Positions 22,659 to 22,674 of a stretch of 22,674 nucleotides of DNA are shown one piece after another (within the stretch, counting starts at the first letter, position 1; every line of letters starts with the position of its first letter). The position numbers were made by a program, and so were the translations under genes. The notes under the pieces are model-generated. The model had not been told where the DNA came from, did no database searches, and worked only from the letters and a program-made list of their open reading frames with translations. This DNA comes from an uncultured Alcaligenaceae bacterium (GTDB taxonomy: Bacteria > Pseudomonadota > Gammaproteobacteria > Burkholderiales > Burkholderiaceae_B): contig CALKIR010000030.1 in the NCBI GenBank assembly GCA_937995985.1, forward strand, positions 1 through 22,674. The letters run 5' to 3'.

Positions 22659-22674
22659 ATGAGTTCTGCAGATG
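22659..22674 (+). CDS. Possible start of a divergent gene (partial)
   Basis: ATG at 22659 opens MSSAD before the window ends. GAGAG (22650-22654) lies four bases upstream as a plausible ribosome site, and the position, divergent from uvrA, is where related genomes commonly place a transporter gene followed by ssb. Only five codons are visible, so no product can be assigned. Confidence 0.35.

Noticed and set aside
1..22674. Mobile elements, CRISPR arrays, toxin-antitoxin pairs or phage genes
   Set aside because: I saw no transposase, terminal inverted repeats, regular spaced repeats or phage motifs; every long frame of good quality is a named housekeeping gene, apart from the alcohol dehydrogenase and the EAL gene.

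Overview
The window is a stretch of housekeeping chromosome from a betaproteobacterium, most likely of the Alcaligenaceae/Burkholderiales (Bordetella-like) branch. This placement rests on the gene content and order (cutA-dsbD / hemB-yihA / cytochrome c4-resB-resC / lysA-lptM-mrcA / aroK-aroB-dgt / uvrA), on System II (ResBC/CcsBA) cytochrome c maturation, and on a magnesium-type HemB. It is inference from memory, not a database match. Base composition looks moderate. The given strand is visibly rich in G and T whichever strand carries the gene, which suggests it is the leading strand throughout.

Layout. 1-51: the last codons of a rightward gene. 72-110: a bidirectional terminator. 130-1215 (-): a zinc alcohol dehydrogenase with a CCGTAC/GTACGG inverted repeat in its promoter region. 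1411-3767 (+): cutA and dsbD. 3838-5474 (-): yihA-hemB, overlapping by ATGA. 5681-6370 (+): a dihaem cytochrome c4 with a leader of about 150 bases and a strong terminator. 6589-10000 (+): resB-resC. 10012-12507 (-): a membrane-anchored PAS/degenerate-GGDEF/EAL protein, the most accessory-looking gene here. 12715-16700 (-): mrcA-lptM-lysA, where lptM (59 codons) is a small lipoprotein gene that is easily missed. 16862-19661 (+): aroK-aroB-dgt, joined by two ATGA overlaps. 19663-22548 (-): uvrA, tail to tail with dgt. 22659-22674: a possible first few codons of a divergent gene.

How the genes work together. The left half forms a haem/cytochrome c block: HemB makes porphobilinogen, DsbD carries reducing power across the inner membrane, ResB-ResC move haem and attach it to CXXCH motifs, and cytochrome c4 is a likely client. 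The right half joins cell wall and envelope (PBP1A, LptM), lysine/aromatic biosynthesis (LysA, AroK, AroB), nucleotide pool control (Dgt) and excision repair (UvrA).

I see no insertion sequence, prophage, CRISPR array, tRNA or rRNA, and no clear undescribed multigene system. The points most worth a second look are the c-di-GMP protein between resC and lysA, the short mrcA-aroK and mrcA-lptM junctions (pilMNOPQ and cyaY are absent from places where relatives carry them), the operator-like repeat at the alcohol dehydrogenase promoter, and the strand asymmetry that reaches into protein composition.
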